Shown: positions 48,739-63,019, numbered from the stretch's first letter. The stretch is 64,000 bases of DNA from Schistosoma mansoni (GCF_000237925.1 NC_031498.1:15167906-15231905), one strand, 5' to 3'. A program made the numbers and translations. The notes: generated by a model from the letters alone, not told the origin.

Positions 48739-51700
48739 ATGCCTATTTCTAATTATCCTTATTATTGTCATGAGCAGATCCAAATACCACCAGCTCTTCC
48801 AGACATTTTGAAGCAATTCACCAAAGCAGCTATCAGAACCCAACCTAAAGACGTTCTCAAGTGGTCTTATGCGTAAGTAGTTCCAATCTGTAATTTGCAA
48901 TTCCATAGATATTTTAAAGCAATGGCACAAAGTGAAATACCACCAGTTAAAGAAAGGCTTGAGCTTCCAATAAGTACGCAAAAAACGGACACAGGTTTAA
49001 CGCCGGGAATTCTAAAAATTCTAAATAACCAGGTTGGTTCTATAGAATGTGTGCTATATATAGCCAACATTTATACTGGTGCTTTGGTATCTATGATACT
49101 AAATAATTTATACTAATACCGCCCCAATATTTTGTACACAGTTTAAATTTACAGAATGATATCTGCCTTAATTTACACTTTATTTGTTAAGACTAATAGA
49201 TGGTAAATTCTAAAATCCGTTGCTTTATACGTGCATTCGAGCACCCGCATATGAACGTATCAAAGGTGACTTTAGAATTCTGTGTCATTTTATATGATAC
49301 ATTTATACGAGCTTCATCGAACCACTTATTCCTTTTCATCCCATCTTTGCGCTACTGAACTGTCTCAAGCCATTAGACATATCCGGTGTAATTCTTTCGA
49401 CCAATCGAACCCAGTAATCCTGTAGGGTATTGTGGGTATTTTAAAAGTTCGCCGGTGCATTTTAGAACTGATAATCTTTTCTACAAAAAATCAAGTTGAT
49501 TATAATTTTTAGAGACTTGGAAGTGGCTGTGCGATCAGGAAACAGATTGGAAGAAAAAAACAATAAAGGTATTGTTTCGCATCATGAGGTAAAAAACAAG
49601 CTTGTCATATTTGTATGCTCACTGTTTCAACTGGAATAAAGCAGTCCGCGAGTGTCTAGATATGCATGACTAAATCTTTTACGGTTGTCCACGGATAACA
49701 ATACAGCTCCTCACATGGTAGGCTATTTGTAAGTCCACTGATTTGTAACTCAAAGTGAGTTTTAATGGTGCAGTTGGATCTGCTCACCATCTTACTTCAT
49801 ATCTTCAGCTTTAAACTTACTCGATACTTTTTATTTTAAAAACTCGTGCCTTCTGTCGAATAATGTCTTCCATCTAATCTCTTGATATCATTGGTGCATC
49901 TACTACATTCGTATTCACCTTGACAATCTAACTTGATCTGCCGATATGATATGGGATTTCGACAGGCATATATATTATGGTCGGTCCCAAGTCAATGGTA
50001 CTTGACTCATAGTAGGAAGAAGTTTTGACACTTAAGTGTTCACTCTTTGATTGAAATTTGAGCAGGAGTTTCTTCGCTGAACGACTTTTTTGTGATAACT
50101 CGGAGTACATAATATTTTGTGAGTGATGACAATGTCATTTTTCTCTTGATTCTGAGTACAACATTAACTCACAAGTTGATTTTATGCAATCTGTCCCTCA
50201 AACCTAAACATATCTATTTTGTTACTGTTCCTAAGAACCCAACGGTCCTGGGTTCGAATCTCACGAGGTGGCATCAAGGATGCGCACTACTGAGGAGTCA
50301 CACAATAGGGCTAAACGGCCGTCCAGTGCCTCCAGGTTTATCAAGGTGGTCTATCTCCAAATGACTCAGAACTTCAACTTTAAAATTAATAAAATCTCCA
50401 CAAAACCACATTCTGATAATCCCTACCAAGTTTTAGTGAAATCGATACAAAATGTTGTGGGTTTTAAACTTATATTGGATGTTGATTCCAGAAATTTTGA
50501 AAACAAGTTGAAACGTAATGAAGGCTTTAGTGAATATTTTGGGTAGTTTCTCCTTGTCCGTATAGTCTCCATCAAGAGACTTGGATTTCGCTTTTTGAGG
50601 ATATGCAAATCAACTTTTTTCAATTTTCAAGTCACTTAGGCATGTGAACGTGATTCGAAACGTTTTGTTATATCCCGGAGAAAATTTTAAATGGTGACTT
50701 TTGGGAACTGTTACAATTGTGTTTTTTGCTATATAAACGACCCAGCTATTCCTATTGCTTAGTATTCTTATACGATGACACTCGACAAGACCCCAAAATC
50801 AGAACACGTTGAACAGGAATGAAATTGTATTCAAAATAATAATGATAAGTGAACAGCAATCAATAGTTTAAATAATGTTCATATATTTATAGTACATACA
50901 TAAGAAGCTTATAGATTTTTCTGCAATAATATGCCCGGGCTGATCGGTTTAAAATTAACCAATCAGCGCGCAGCAACACCATCATGCATAAAACATGCTT
51001 AATCCAATCTATATCCCACTAACAAGAACTATTTATGGACGTATATTTCCTATTGTATAATTGTTACGTAGCTTAACTACTCATATTCCTTTTATTATAA
51101 ACTTTATTTTGACCGAGAGACTATCGCTGTACGATTTACCATTACTGAGTTATACTCAGTCTATTAATTACCGTTTCCCGTTTTCACAGCCACATTTAGC
51201 TGAGTATTGTACAAATGTTATATTCTATTTCATGGTACGATGTAGTCTGTTTGATTGGTATATAAACTCAGTGTTTTGAAATATAACGATTCATATTGCA
51301 GAAACTGTTATTGGTGTCCTGGACTTAACTGGCTGGGCTAGGCAGATAGCAGGAACGGCAAGTGCTCTAGACTGCTAGTACGGGTTTCGTGTATCATTGA
51401 GCCGATCGATAAATCACTGCTCTCTAATGGGCGAGCCACACAATATAACAATTGCCGGTACAATTTATAACACATTTATTTTTTATACTTTACCAATATG
51501 TGTCTGTAATTTATCCATCGTGTTTAAAGTAAAAATCGCTCCACGTACATTATTTTAACCCGCTTCGTATTTCAATCATTTTTCCAGTAGTAAACACTCG
51601 ACGATCTAATACACAAAAATAGGAGAGTATTTAGCTATATTGATCTGGGTTTTTTAATTTAAACTACATCGAAACAGATTTGCTGACTTTCCATGTAATT

Positions 51701-54700
51701 AGCTACAAGCGATTCCGTAACACAACTTATAGTGTTGTCTTGTTTTTTTCATAGCTTGCATCAATGAAAATCGTATCGTTATCCGTCATTGAAGAAAAAT
51801 GGAAAGATTTGTCGTTGCCAGTTGAAAGACTTCAAGAAATTTGTCGCATAGGAAACTTCGTAAATATCTGTGAATGGAGGTGGTTTTTAGCACTTGCTGC
51901 TTCTGACTTATGTGCCGTAGGTCTTTTTAATTCATTTCATACACAGTTTACCATAATTTTTGTCCCAGTTAATCTACTTCCTTTATCATTTCTGATTTAT
52001 CACTGTAAAAGATATTTCAAGTTGCTATAAAGTGCAAAGAATCTGGTTTGTAAACTAGTGACATTCCAGTCCAATTATTGAAACATTTTGATGTATCATC
52101 GATTTTTTCTAACTGTCTGAGTGCTTACCCCTGATTTACTAACATTAAAGCCAAATAAACCGTTGATGGTTCGAACTTACGTATAAAATTAAGAAATCAT
52201 AATACGTCCTGGTTGACGATTTGAAAATCACAGAAGTAGAACACTGATTTTAAAGAAAAATTTTCCAATCTATTCTTGAGGAGTATGACCAGTCACAACG
52301 AGCATACAATGACTGGAATAAGTGCTTGTTTAACTTACGATAGAGACAAATAGTGAAAAACCATCAATACTCAAACTACTTCAATACCCGAGCCACATGG
52401 TCCACTCATTTTTTGTGGTCATTAGATTACTTGTATGTACGATTATAGCCACACTTCAGTACGTACCTTGAATAAGTCGTAAAAACTTTGACTTACATGT
52501 CAGCTAATTAGTTGTCACATAAAATGGGAAAAAAATATCCAGCACTCCTCAGCCAGCTATCAGCCTGGAAGTAGACTTTAGAATATCAAACAAAACATCA
52601 CTGGTCGACATATGTATATTTGTCAAGTCTAATCCTTGATATCATCTCTGTGGGAAACTAGCCCTACCTTGACATAAAACTAATGATACGAGTGAGGTAT
52701 GGCACCTTCATTACATATCAGTAGTTTATTTCTACGTAATAAGTGTTAAACAAAATCTCAGGGCATTTCATCATTTTCCTTCACTTAGATTAACTGAGCA
52801 CTAAACTGAAACTAAGGCGAATTTCAAAAATTATCCATTTAATACAACCCATGTTTTAACTGCACAGATATCATTTTTCAACCTCTAAGATCGTATTAAT
52901 CGATTAACAAGTAATAACTTGTTTCATAATCTCTAACATATAGTTCTGAATCCAGTTAGCTAACTTAGTTTGCAACGTGGAAGCTAGCCACCTGAAAGAG
53001 CTTAATAACAATGCAGAAGATTCAAGTGTATTCCTTGTGAACAATCCCTTATTGGGTGTACATATACTTCGCTCGTAAGTATCTACAATTCGAAACTCAA
53101 ATTCATGAATTTTTACCAATTTCAATGAATTTATCTTCATTGAAATATTAAAATTAATTGTTTGGATAATCCGTAGTTTGTCAAAACAAGTGATATTTAT
53201 TTTCCTAACTTTACAGATTGACATCGAATCAAGTGATTTGTTCTTCCGAAGTAAATTTCTTTATTATTATCTAGGTGTATGACTAAACTTAATGAGATAA
53301 AACGACACATTCACATGCGATCGGATCGATATGACTTGTTGTTTAAAAATAGAAACATTAATGGATAGTAAGTCAATAAACTTATCAGATGTCCGTATGA
53401 AATGTTAATTTGATAAAATCTCGAAGTGGAGTCATATTGTTTGTTCGTCAATACCTGTTAAAAAAACACGCTTTGTTAAGAAATAATTAAAATACCATAC
53501 ATTGTTTCCTAGGTCTATTTACATAAATTTAGAATCGCAGTATTTGCTCTATTTACACTGAGAAAACAACAGCCTTTTCCTGCGTACAAACGTTCGGTGA
53601 ACATGTTGAGAGATACACTACTATAAAGCCAAGTATTCTAAGCATTTATCGTACATTTATTAATTTTCAGATTTCTAGACCATTAACGTGATACCCTATA
53701 TCCACAAGGTATATAAACATTTTTATCATACAATTATATATTTCAAAACTGAACTACATCCAATCACATAACAATTACTATTATTGATGTAATGCTATCC
53801 ATCCTATTCAGCTATATATAGACTCGTTTACTTAGACCACGAATCATGTTTACTAAGTGAGTTCCAGTAATATTGTCTGGTTGCCAAAACTTCAAGTCAA
53901 GTACGGTTTGAGTCCACGATCCGTTGGTGCCCAAAAAATTGACCATAGACTCTTTATCTTGAGCTTTGAATGAAACAGGATTTACGTCATTTTTTTAAGC
54001 TTAAGAACTCATTTGCACCTTTTTGTTCTATTATTGCAGACATTATCAGAAACCTTGAAATTGATATGTGAACTTTTAACGGCAGATCCTGAAGGTGGGG
54101 CAGCTAGATTACCATTTGAACAATGGTTAGAATTCTATCGTTATCTTGCAAAAATCGATGATATACCAGACGAACATATTAATAAAGTATTAGCCCATTT
54201 AAGTTTTGATATGTAAGTTTTCTCTTTCAATTGCTTTGATAAATAAGACTTAATATGTAGAGATAACGGTTGCATAAGTTGATTCCCTAACGTAAGGTTT
54301 CCTTTCCTAATTGGTGTATGCTTGAATACTATTAGATGTAGAAATTACTAGATGATTAGATTTGAAATACATGATCAAAGTCTCAAACAAGAACGGAACA
54401 ACGGCATAATTTTAAAATACTTCCCAAACTGTGGTCAATTCCCGATCAAAAACCCTTCAAACTGGATTGACTTCGTAATCTTAATAAAATTTAGCAAACT
54501 CCACAACTAAAGCATTAAGTTAAGCTTCATGAACCACACAACGAAATTTTTAAAAACCCTGAGATGAATTTGAAAAAAAGAAACAGTTTTTACCTTCCTC
54601 CACAGAAGGGATTGAGTAATCCAGACCAACAAATATCACCTTGTGAAATACCTGCATTTATTTTTACATAACTAGTGGGTGTCTCTATTTCATATAGTGT

Positions 54701-55582
54701 CAGTCACTTTCAGGAATCAACTACTATACATGTCTACGTGGAAGAACGACAAGAGCGTCAATATTTGTAACAAATAACAAACTAAAAGCACTACGGTCAT
54801 TTTGATCGGGAAGCTTTATCTGAGAAGAGAGATACGTGAGATGACCTTGACTTTGTTAAGGTTAACGAAGGCCAAATATTTATGTTTAGACTATTTTTGA
54901 CCAGTTAAACTCTATGGGTAGGAAGTTACATGTTTCCAACAATCAGTATCTTCCACCCGTATTTGAACATTAAGTGTTTATTTTACGTCTCACCAGATAC
55001 AACTATTTCTCTGTCATATATGAGGTGTACCTTAATTCCAATATATTTGTTGCTCGTTATGCCAACGGATGAGATAAAAAGGAAAATTTGCCAACAGCAA
55101 GTATTCTTGTCCGAGTTCTCCACTACTCAGTATAACAATAATTTGTAATTCCTTTAAACTACTCGTAGGTACACATAGCAACGTTTATATTACGGAGAAC
55201 AAAAAAACGAATTAGATGAAAGCTAAGTGTAAAATCTAATCGTAATCACACTTCCAAGAAGTCTGGGGATTTTAACTGTGATAAAAATCTTCAAAAATTT
55301 ATTTTTCTCTGTGACCTGATTTGGACACACAGCTAACAAGTGTGAACCAAAATAAACAAAGAACATCCCCTTTGAATGTATAATGATTTAAATGACTCTT
55401 TTTAAATTGTTTGTTCTCTTCAAAATTTACTTCTGGTCTTCATTTTTAAATTTTCTTTTAAAAGTGCAACTCAAAATGGTGCAATTGCACCTCGTAATTT
55501 TATGCATAAAAATTGTCCAAAATTAAATCCAAGCGAAGGAGTAAATGTACTCGCTTTTACAGAATCAACCGTTGAAGACTAA
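48739..55582 (+). CDS. ROPN1L: Ropporin-like protein with RIIa domain (ROPN1L family), 5 exons
   Basis: Exons 48739-48872, 48909-49032, 51755-51916, 54040-54212 and 55465-55582 join in phase to 236 aa; human ROPN1L is 230 aa. Ropporins sit in the radial spokes/fibrous sheath of cilia and sperm flagella and bind AKAPs through a dimeric RIIa (R2D2) domain. The N-terminus EQIQIPPALPDILKQFTKAA, then RTQPKDVLKWS, is that domain at residues 12-43. Next come VKERLELPISTQKTDTGLTP, EEKWKDLSLPVE, CELLTADPEGGAARLPF and YRYLAKID, all in human order. Start: ATG at 48739, with MP as in human. Intron 1 is 36 bp and begins GTAAGT; the donor of intron 2 is GTTGGT. AATAAA at 55823-55828 may be the poly(A) signal. 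Expected in testis/sperm or ciliated larvae; this is inference. Confidence 0.93.
49033..51754 (+). other. ROPN1L intron 2
   Basis: 2.7 kb. It contains the SINE at 50229-50400 and a tRNA-like smear at 51335-51430. Otherwise nothing recognised. Confidence 0.7.
50229..50400 (+). mobile_element. Hammerhead SINE copy in ROPN1L intron 2
   Basis: B-box GGTTCGAATC at 50251-50260, ribozyme region CTGAGGAGTCAC...TAAACGGCCGTCC at 50285-50325 with changed stem II and core, then the common 3' end ending in CTCCACAAAACCACA. Same strand as the gene. Core bases differ, so it is probably inactive. Confidence 0.75.
51917..54039 (+). other. ROPN1L intron 3
   Basis: No supported repeat or gene inside. Confidence 0.6.
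54213..55464 (+). other. ROPN1L intron 4
   Basis: GTAAGT donor, AAAG acceptor. No supported repeat or gene inside. Confidence 0.6.
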
Positions 55583-58500
55583 CAATTTTTGTATCAATGA
55601 AACATCATACATATGTATATACATCAATAGGAAGAATATTCCGAGTATTTTACACCAGCGTTCGACTTATTATTTACTATCTGTTAGTTTATTGAAAAGG
55701 TAAACTAAGATTAATTGAAGTTGGTTAACATAAATGCAATTGTCGATGAACGAAATGGAATTTTGTAAATTTTGAGAATTTCAATTAGTTTTGCTTTATT
55801 TTGTGAGTGGAAATCACTTCTTAATAAATGCGGATGTTTAACGCATAGTATTATGAGTTTGAAATAAGTCTATTAGTGACCTTCACAAAATGAATATAAA
55901 ATTTAAAGGAATCCAGTTTTTATTTCCTGACTTCAACAGTTTCGTAATTAATGATGGAGACTGACTTTGAAATACACAAGCATGTTGAGAAAAATCACTT
56001 ACTGGTAATTTATGGATTTCTTGAAGCTTTAGTAGGAAACCATAGCTTGTAGAACCGACTGAGTTGATAGCGAGGAGCAGCAATTCACATATTGCTAGAA
56101 ATGACAATCGCACTAATTTATAGTGGAAAACGTACAAACAGGCTACATGAGAAGTGTTGTTTCACAAATAACTAGCAACCTTAAGAAGTGCATGTCCTTT
56201 TATATTGCTAATAATGTTGTCCTTACAGTTTTGAAAGCAAAATATTAATACCTAGTAAACTCAAATAATGTAATACTGAATATCAGAAGACGATAAGTGC
56301 TTACGATTACTGGTTATTCATATAGTTTGCCTATGGAGTCATAAAACATTTTAGCCACGTTTCCAAACTCTAATGTTCACGATTTGAGCAACTATTTCAG
56401 AGTGAACACAAACACTCCTAAGTTGTTTTCATACAAGCTATTCATCAGCTGAATAGCCTTTGAGAATTAGAGTAATATGTAGGAAGTAATTACCTAAAAA
56501 TGGACTCTTTCGAGTAAGGCCCTATACTCTAAAACAGTTTTGGTAGGGCTATAGTCAAAAGAGGTAACTATGTATATAGCCATCAATCATAATCCATTTC
56601 TAAACTACAAATTAATACAATTAGCGCAAAAACCCAATTACGAAGAGAACAAATAACGCACGCATACCAAACAGTAGCAAGGATATAACAAACTGAGTCA
56701 ATAACAAAGATTAGTTATGTTTTACAACTGGTGCAATGTTATGGTTGATAGTTAAATAAAAAAAGTAAGAGTAAAACCAGTCATGGGCATTTAATTCAAA
56801 TAATATTGGCTGATTTGCCCTTATCGATAGAGAGTAACATACCATTCAGCCCTTTTCTCTGGTCTTGGTACTCTTTTAGTTTGCACCTATGACCCCACTT
56901 TGAATCTGACCTAGGACCTTACGATTCCTTGACGTATCATAATTAAGTGGTTCTTAATCCCGACTTCAGTCGATTTGCAGTATCATCCGAAGGAATTGGT
57001 GGTATCTGTCTGTTTCGGATATGGTTGAATCCCGCCAGTTATGACTTCATATTAGAATACTCAGCAATTATTTTTCGCATTTTAGTTAGTCATGAAATGC
57101 ATTAAGCATGTTGAAATCATAGGATAAATCTTAAGAAGCCTATTTCTTGAGAATTCGAATATGCATTACCCAGTTTGTCCAATTTCTGCATAAACTGCCA
57201 TTCTACCAGTATATAAGTAATATTATAATAAGTCAGCCACAAAAATGACCGTGAAATTAAACGGCATTACAATTCTTTATTCTTATGATTCGTTTATAAT
57301 CGAGAATTTAGTGGTTCCGTTAAATTGACCAGCTTCTAACAAATGGTTCAACAAACATGAGATGCTGAAAAAAACTTATGAAGAATTACTACTGAAAATA
57401 ACACCCCACATTCCTCTTCCTTAATATTTTGCAAATAGTATTTATACCATTATTAGCAGCACCTTGGGACCACTTTTACCCAACTATTCCCAAAGATTAT
57501 ATTTCGTAAAACAAGTCTAACGCTCTTCCTTTGCTTAACATTCAGACTGAGTTTAAAACCCAGGATTGCATTAGTGAATAAGTTGAGTAATTTCGCGATG
57601 TTTGCTGAACGGTAAAAGAATCGCATATTACTATAGTAGGTAAAGATACTACATAAGTATTATTTTGGAAACTCTTCACTGACCGTTCACAAGAGATTTT
57701 TAAGCATACTTGAAGACAATAAGAGCTAAATAACTACGGACCAAAAATGTATCGGTGTATTGGTCCTAGTAAATTGCATAATATTCATTTTTGATAACAA
57801 TTCCTGATGATTGTTTCTAAAGCATAACAGGCAAATTTTGTCAATAAACAGTGTTCTAAATGATAGATAATAACCTTGAAATCAGATGGAAATAACTCAT
57901 TAGGATACAAGTACATTCGCCAAGCTAATTCCAAGAAATGAAAGTAAACATTTATCTTGGGCTCTCGCTATTGTTCACCTTTAATTTTAACCGGAATCTC
58001 GTTGTTTCTTAAATATTGGAGTAAACCACAACACATGATAATAATATCCATTCAATTTAGCGTGCTCTTTTTCCAAGTAAACTAGGTAACTTCGACTGTT
58101 TTTGAGCTAAAGTTGCAGTTTTTCTGACAAGTCGAAGTAGGATGAAATGTTCATCCTGAGTTCCGCTACTGGTAGCTATCCCAAAAAGAACGGCAAATCT
58201 GAGTTACTCAATAAATATTCCGCCTGTGGTTGCTCAGTATAAGCAGGTGTTGATATTATTTTGACGAATTCGAGAAGTGTACAAGACCATCAGACGTTCG
58301 TAAGACCTAGATCACAATTACAACCCTCAACCGGAAAGTTCTAGTCAAAGACCCATACTAACCGTGCTAGGCCATATTCAGAAAATAACTCAGTATTATC
58401 GATACGTACTTAAAGTCATAATAGGTTCCCATCATGAAGAAACATCTAAGTCACAAGTGATAAGTACAGAGTATCTAGTTATTATGTGGAGTCTGTGTTC

Positions 58501-58605
58501 CACAACCCTACCACAGCTGACTGGACCCAGAGCATCTGGTCTCGGGCGCAAATGGCCAACACATAGCGAGCTGAGTCACCATCCAATGATATGAACGCCT
58601 AGGGT
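55583..58605. other. Intergenic DNA between ROPN1L and RPL4
   Basis: Convergent 3' ends. After the likely poly(A) signal at 55823 nothing could be identified. Confidence 0.4.
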
Positions 58606-58735
58606 TCCCTGTGATGAGGTCACGAATGTGAACTGCTGAGGATCCCCATACTAGGAAGAGACAGCTCCCCAGTGCTTTTCAATGGTAGAATAGCTAAGAT
58701 CGCTTTTTGATTCAAATCATGAAGAGTATTTGACT
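58606..58735 (+). mobile_element. Decayed hammerhead SINE copy
   Basis: GAACTGCTGAGGATCCCCATACTAGGAAGAGAC resembles the ribozyme region as decayed at 9640-9670 and is followed by CCCCAGTGCTTTTCAATGGTAGA, the SINE 3' section. The head may extend left to about 58500. Confidence 0.5.
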
Positions 58736-59217
58736 AGTTAGTTGCTAGAGTAACCAGATAATCTACGCTGTGCTTGGGGAAAAAAGACATGCACTCAATG
58801 AGTCATTTTATACTTTGAATAAATTCAATCATCTACATTTACGTCAATACGATTTTCAACTACCGATACTCGACCCTTGACTAAACGGTCCATAGTCATG
58901 TTATTTTACCTTACTGAACCAATCGGTTGCCATTCAGTTACTTGTGACAACAGGGTGACGTTCGTATCAAAGCAACTTATGTAGTTTCGAAACTAGTGTC
59001 TCATTCAGTGAAATTAGATGACTATAATATGACAACCATTTGTTATTTCACAACGCATAAACGCAGTGCTATGTAGTCTTAAGATGCTCTACACAACACG
59101 AACCATACCACGACATACTAGACTGACTGTCGACGACAAGCAGAATAGATCGCAAATTCAGCCAACCAGCTATGAATTCAGAAAATGATGCCAACATCAC
59201 AACTGTATTTCAGGACA
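58736..59217. other. 3' flank of RPL4
   Basis: No clear AATAAA found in the first 150 bp after the RPL4 stop on the minus strand. Confidence 0.3.
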
Positions 59218-60843
59218 TTATTTTACTTTTACACATTTAGCTTCCTTTGGAGGAGCTTCGTCAACTTTGTTAGCAGCTTTTCGTTTAAGTTTTCCGTTCT
59301 TAATGGCACGCGCGAGGGCCATCTTGAAGTGTTTTTCTCCAAGTGCAAATGGATTCAATTTTAGCAACGCCTAGAAAAGATTCGGAAATGAACGTCATTA
59401 TAGTTGAAAAGTCCAAGAAATGATATAAGCTAAGTTGAAATACATTTTATAACTTACCTGTAGGTTCTTCAATGGATTTTTCTTGACTTTAGGACCTGGA
59501 CGCTGCAAGTGCATGCGCCTAGATTTCAAGACCGAGGAAACTTCACGGCAATGTAAAAGTCTACCTAAGTCTGGATTGGTCATCTTTGCTATGGGAAGAT
59601 GGAAACCAGATTTTTTCACGCTTCCTGTTTTTCGAGTGCCATAGAGCTTGTCCAACTGACGGAAAGCTGAGTCCGACCAAATAGCTAAACGTCCCATATG
59701 GCCACCTGGGGCTAGCTTAAGAAGATTAAGGGCTTTGACGTTAATCAAAGTGATACCTAAGACACGTCAATTAGGTAAGTAAAACTTACCTGGAATATTT
59801 CTGAAGGCACGTGATATTCCATCATCTTTTTTATAAATTACTATCGGACCGCGCTTCTGAATTCGTCTGCGATTTCGCATTTTACCTTTACCAGCACGGA
59901 ATCTCTGAGAGTTGTAAACTTTTTGAATATCAGGCCAAGCCCGGATGGCCTTAAGTACTTTAACTGCATCTTTTGTTTTCTTAAGGGACTCGACCTCCTT
60001 AGATAAAACAAGTGGGAGCTCAGGAACACGGTCAACTCGATGCCCACGAGCCATGACTAATGACGGTACTCCAGTTGCAGCGATTGCTGAGCATATGGCA
60101 TATCGTCGCTGCTGAATATTTATCTTTCTGTGCCAACGTCTCATTGTCTTTGTAGGAGCGTACATATGCCCACCACGACACATATTTCCGTAAGCACCTT
60201 GACCTGACCTGTGTGTACCACCACCTCTCACTCTAGGAATACGGGCAACTGCTCTTCCGGTACCCCAGGATTCGGCAGACGTCTGATGACCAGCCTTTGA
60301 ACTGACTGCATATGGTTGCCTTGAATTTTTACGCATTTGGTCGTGGACAAAATTTAGAAGGTCCAAACGTAGCGGGGTAGTGAAGACTGCCGGCATCTTA
60401 ATGGTGGAGCCTGTAGATGCTCCATTTACTCCATAAACGTTGACAATGGGCCTTGTAACAGCCTGGAAGACCAAGAAAAATTGTTACAGAAAATACACTA
60501 CATAATGTTATTTTACACGAAGCCAGGAACAGCAAATAACAAACACAGAATATGTGCCTCGTAACTAACCTAAGGTTATGGAGTTAACGATAGACGCATA
60601 CTCGACACAAATACCCTGGTGTCTATTTTGAAGCGCCTTGAGGAAACAGCCTAGACTTCGAAAATATTGTTTTTGAGACGGCTTGAATTGATCGTCTTTA
60701 TACAGTAGTGTAGCACTTAGCCGCAGTCTAACAAAAATCAGTCACTTGAATCGAAAACAGATAATTATCCGTGTTGCCGGGAATGTCTGTAGTTCCCGCT
60801 AACCGTCACCAACATATGAAATAAGTCAACTCACAACGACCAT
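59218..60843 (-). CDS. RPL4: 60S ribosomal protein L4 (uL4), 4 exons
   Basis: Core protein of the large ribosomal subunit, lining the exit tunnel. Minus-strand exons: 60835-60843 (tentative, ATG GTC GTT), 59790-60462, 59458-59756 and 59218-59370; phases agree, giving about 377 aa. Motifs follow human RPL4: [60 protein letters not shown] (tunnel loop), [36 protein letters not shown] and [17 protein letters not shown]. Human RPL4 has 427 aa; the fluke copy lacks most of the long Lys/Ala C-terminal tail, ending KEAKCVKVK. Introns are 372, 33 and 87 bp. The initiator exon is the least certain part: it is picked because ATG plus two codons is followed by GTGAGT in the right phase. Confidence 0.95.
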
Positions 60844-63019
60844 TTGTGATGCCAAAGACGATGTGAGAAGTCACAAATGGACATTATTACTTACTATGAA
60901 CTCAACTTTAAGATACATGGGGGAAAATCGAATTGCATCTGTGAAAAGACTGCTTACTACTAAGATGTCATTGGATTGCCAAATTCGATGTCAATTTGTC
61001 CGCCATAAAGGAAATTGATATAAGGCAGAAGCCGAAACTTAACTAGACATGCAAGCTAAAAGTAGGAACACAACGCTTCTAGGAAATAATTCAGAAACTA
61101 CGCAACACCACATACGAACCATGTTAGCGTGAACAGCAAGCGATCTGTGTAAACCGCTAAACAGTCATACACTAAAACAACGGACCCAATTGCCCAACTG
61201 AATCCAGGCTTGATAGATAATTATGATAAACTAAACACCATATTAAAATAAAAATAGATGTCTCAAAGTTTAGCGCTCTGTGTATATACAATGCTCCAAA
61301 TGAGTAAAATTGACTAGTCATACTATATTTTAGATTTAAAGCCTTTGACTCGTATAAATCCTAGCCGACGAAATACAAATTGTTCAGATAAATTATAAAC
61401 TCATATTTTAAACGCTTAAGCAAATGAGCTGTTTCCGGGAAAAGTCAATATGACGCTTTCCGATATGTTACACATTAACTAGCTATAACTCAGTTGGATT
61501 TATAACGACCAAGTATGGTTAGAATGAGTATGAGCTAAGTATTGCATAAGTGCATGGTATATTTCAGTTGAACTACGGAAATGAAGAGTGAATCTTTAGA
61601 TTTTCGCTCAGCATCATATTGTCTTTTGGCTGTATTGAACTGCCTGCTGACCTTATGTGAAGATGTGAAGATACCACAGGTATTATAGTTTGACAACACT
61701 TTGACCAGTAGCACCTTTCATAGATGAATCTAGCCCACCCAGTGAAATCAAATCTCAGAAGCGAGGAGGTTCGAAAATATATTTGATAGATTATCAATAT
61801 ATCGAGAAGCGACTGTTCTAAACTGGCTAGCGATCGCAGGAGAAGTTAAACACGGCGTTCCCACTCGTGATTTGGTGAGGATGCATGACCGAGCGTCTTC
61901 AGCTAGGTGAGTCCATTGAAACTAATTTGGTCGTCACCTAATGTCGAACACTTACAGAGCTATTGATTTTGGGGAAGTTTGCCCATCTCCTTCGAATATT
62001 GAGCTTAGTTACCTCAAAATTACCCGCCTTTACCTCCATTCAATTTGATTTCCTGCCAATCGCCATCGTCTCTGGCTTTCCTATCTTCAGCATAACGTGG
62101 TTGAAGTATTTTGAAGCTGAAATTATCTGACTCTGTCCTTTCAGTATTTTCATTGGTAAGCACGTCACCTGGCATTCTGAAGATTTTGTGAGGCTGTCTC
62201 TTACCTCCTCTTCAGTGTTTCACACAGATTTTGCGCTGCATGATTCCCTGTTTTGGTCAACGAACATTTGATGGGGTTCTTGTTTCACTACAAAAGAAAG
62301 TAGTGAAGCGACCATCTGGTTTCAAAGGTTCGACCCTCTAGATCGCCAAAATCCATATTGACAAGGTCAGTTTTATCTCATCAGAGACTCGAAGACTCCC
62401 AAACGACTTGGGCTTACATTACTGCACTTGCTAGATTTCCGTTATTGTAAAAGTTGCAATAAGTACATTTGGCACAGAGTTACGAAAATGTTACAGCTTA
62501 CTTGCTGACTCAAATAAGCGGAGGTTGGCAAATGTTGACATTAAGCCATCCGTTTGCTATACAAACTTTTAACGTTGCAATTTCACTCAGTAAAAGTCAA
62601 GTATAACGTAGATCGATGCCTTATTTTGAAACGCATAAAGTATCCTGAAATCAACCAAGCAATGAAGAAATCCCATGTTCAACCAGGAATGTTACACATC
62701 TGATATCTAAATCTCCATATTTATGTTCTCGAAATACACAAACCAGCTCTCGACAGGTTGAGGCGGGTGGAAAAGAAATCTGATCATATACTAAGTTTTA
62801 AATCATCGCTTATTTTCAGATTCCACAGAATTCCATTTTACATGTAGTTTCCAAATAAAGCGTCACTGATTAGCAATTGAATTACCCAGATATGCTTTAA
62901 AGACGGGAAGTGTATTCTTAACATGACATGAATTTTTCTGAATATTTCGAAGTTTCGCTTTGGAAAATAATCTTTTGAGGGCTTGGAATTCGTTATAATA
63001 CTTAAAATTGTTGATGACA
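60844..63019. other. RPL4 upstream region and unassigned DNA
   Basis: The RPL4 promoter should lie just right of 60843. No TATA box or pyrimidine start tract stands out. The rest is unassigned. Confidence 0.4.

Noticed and set aside
51335-51430. tRNA-like or SINE copy in ROPN1L intron 2
   Set aside because: Only loose resemblance to the SINE head (GGGTTTCGTG); no ribozyme or 3' end follows.
51764-52030. 88-codon open frame starting MKIVSLSV as an independent gene
   Set aside because: Its first half is ROPN1L exon 3; the rest runs into intron sequence after a GTAGGT donor.
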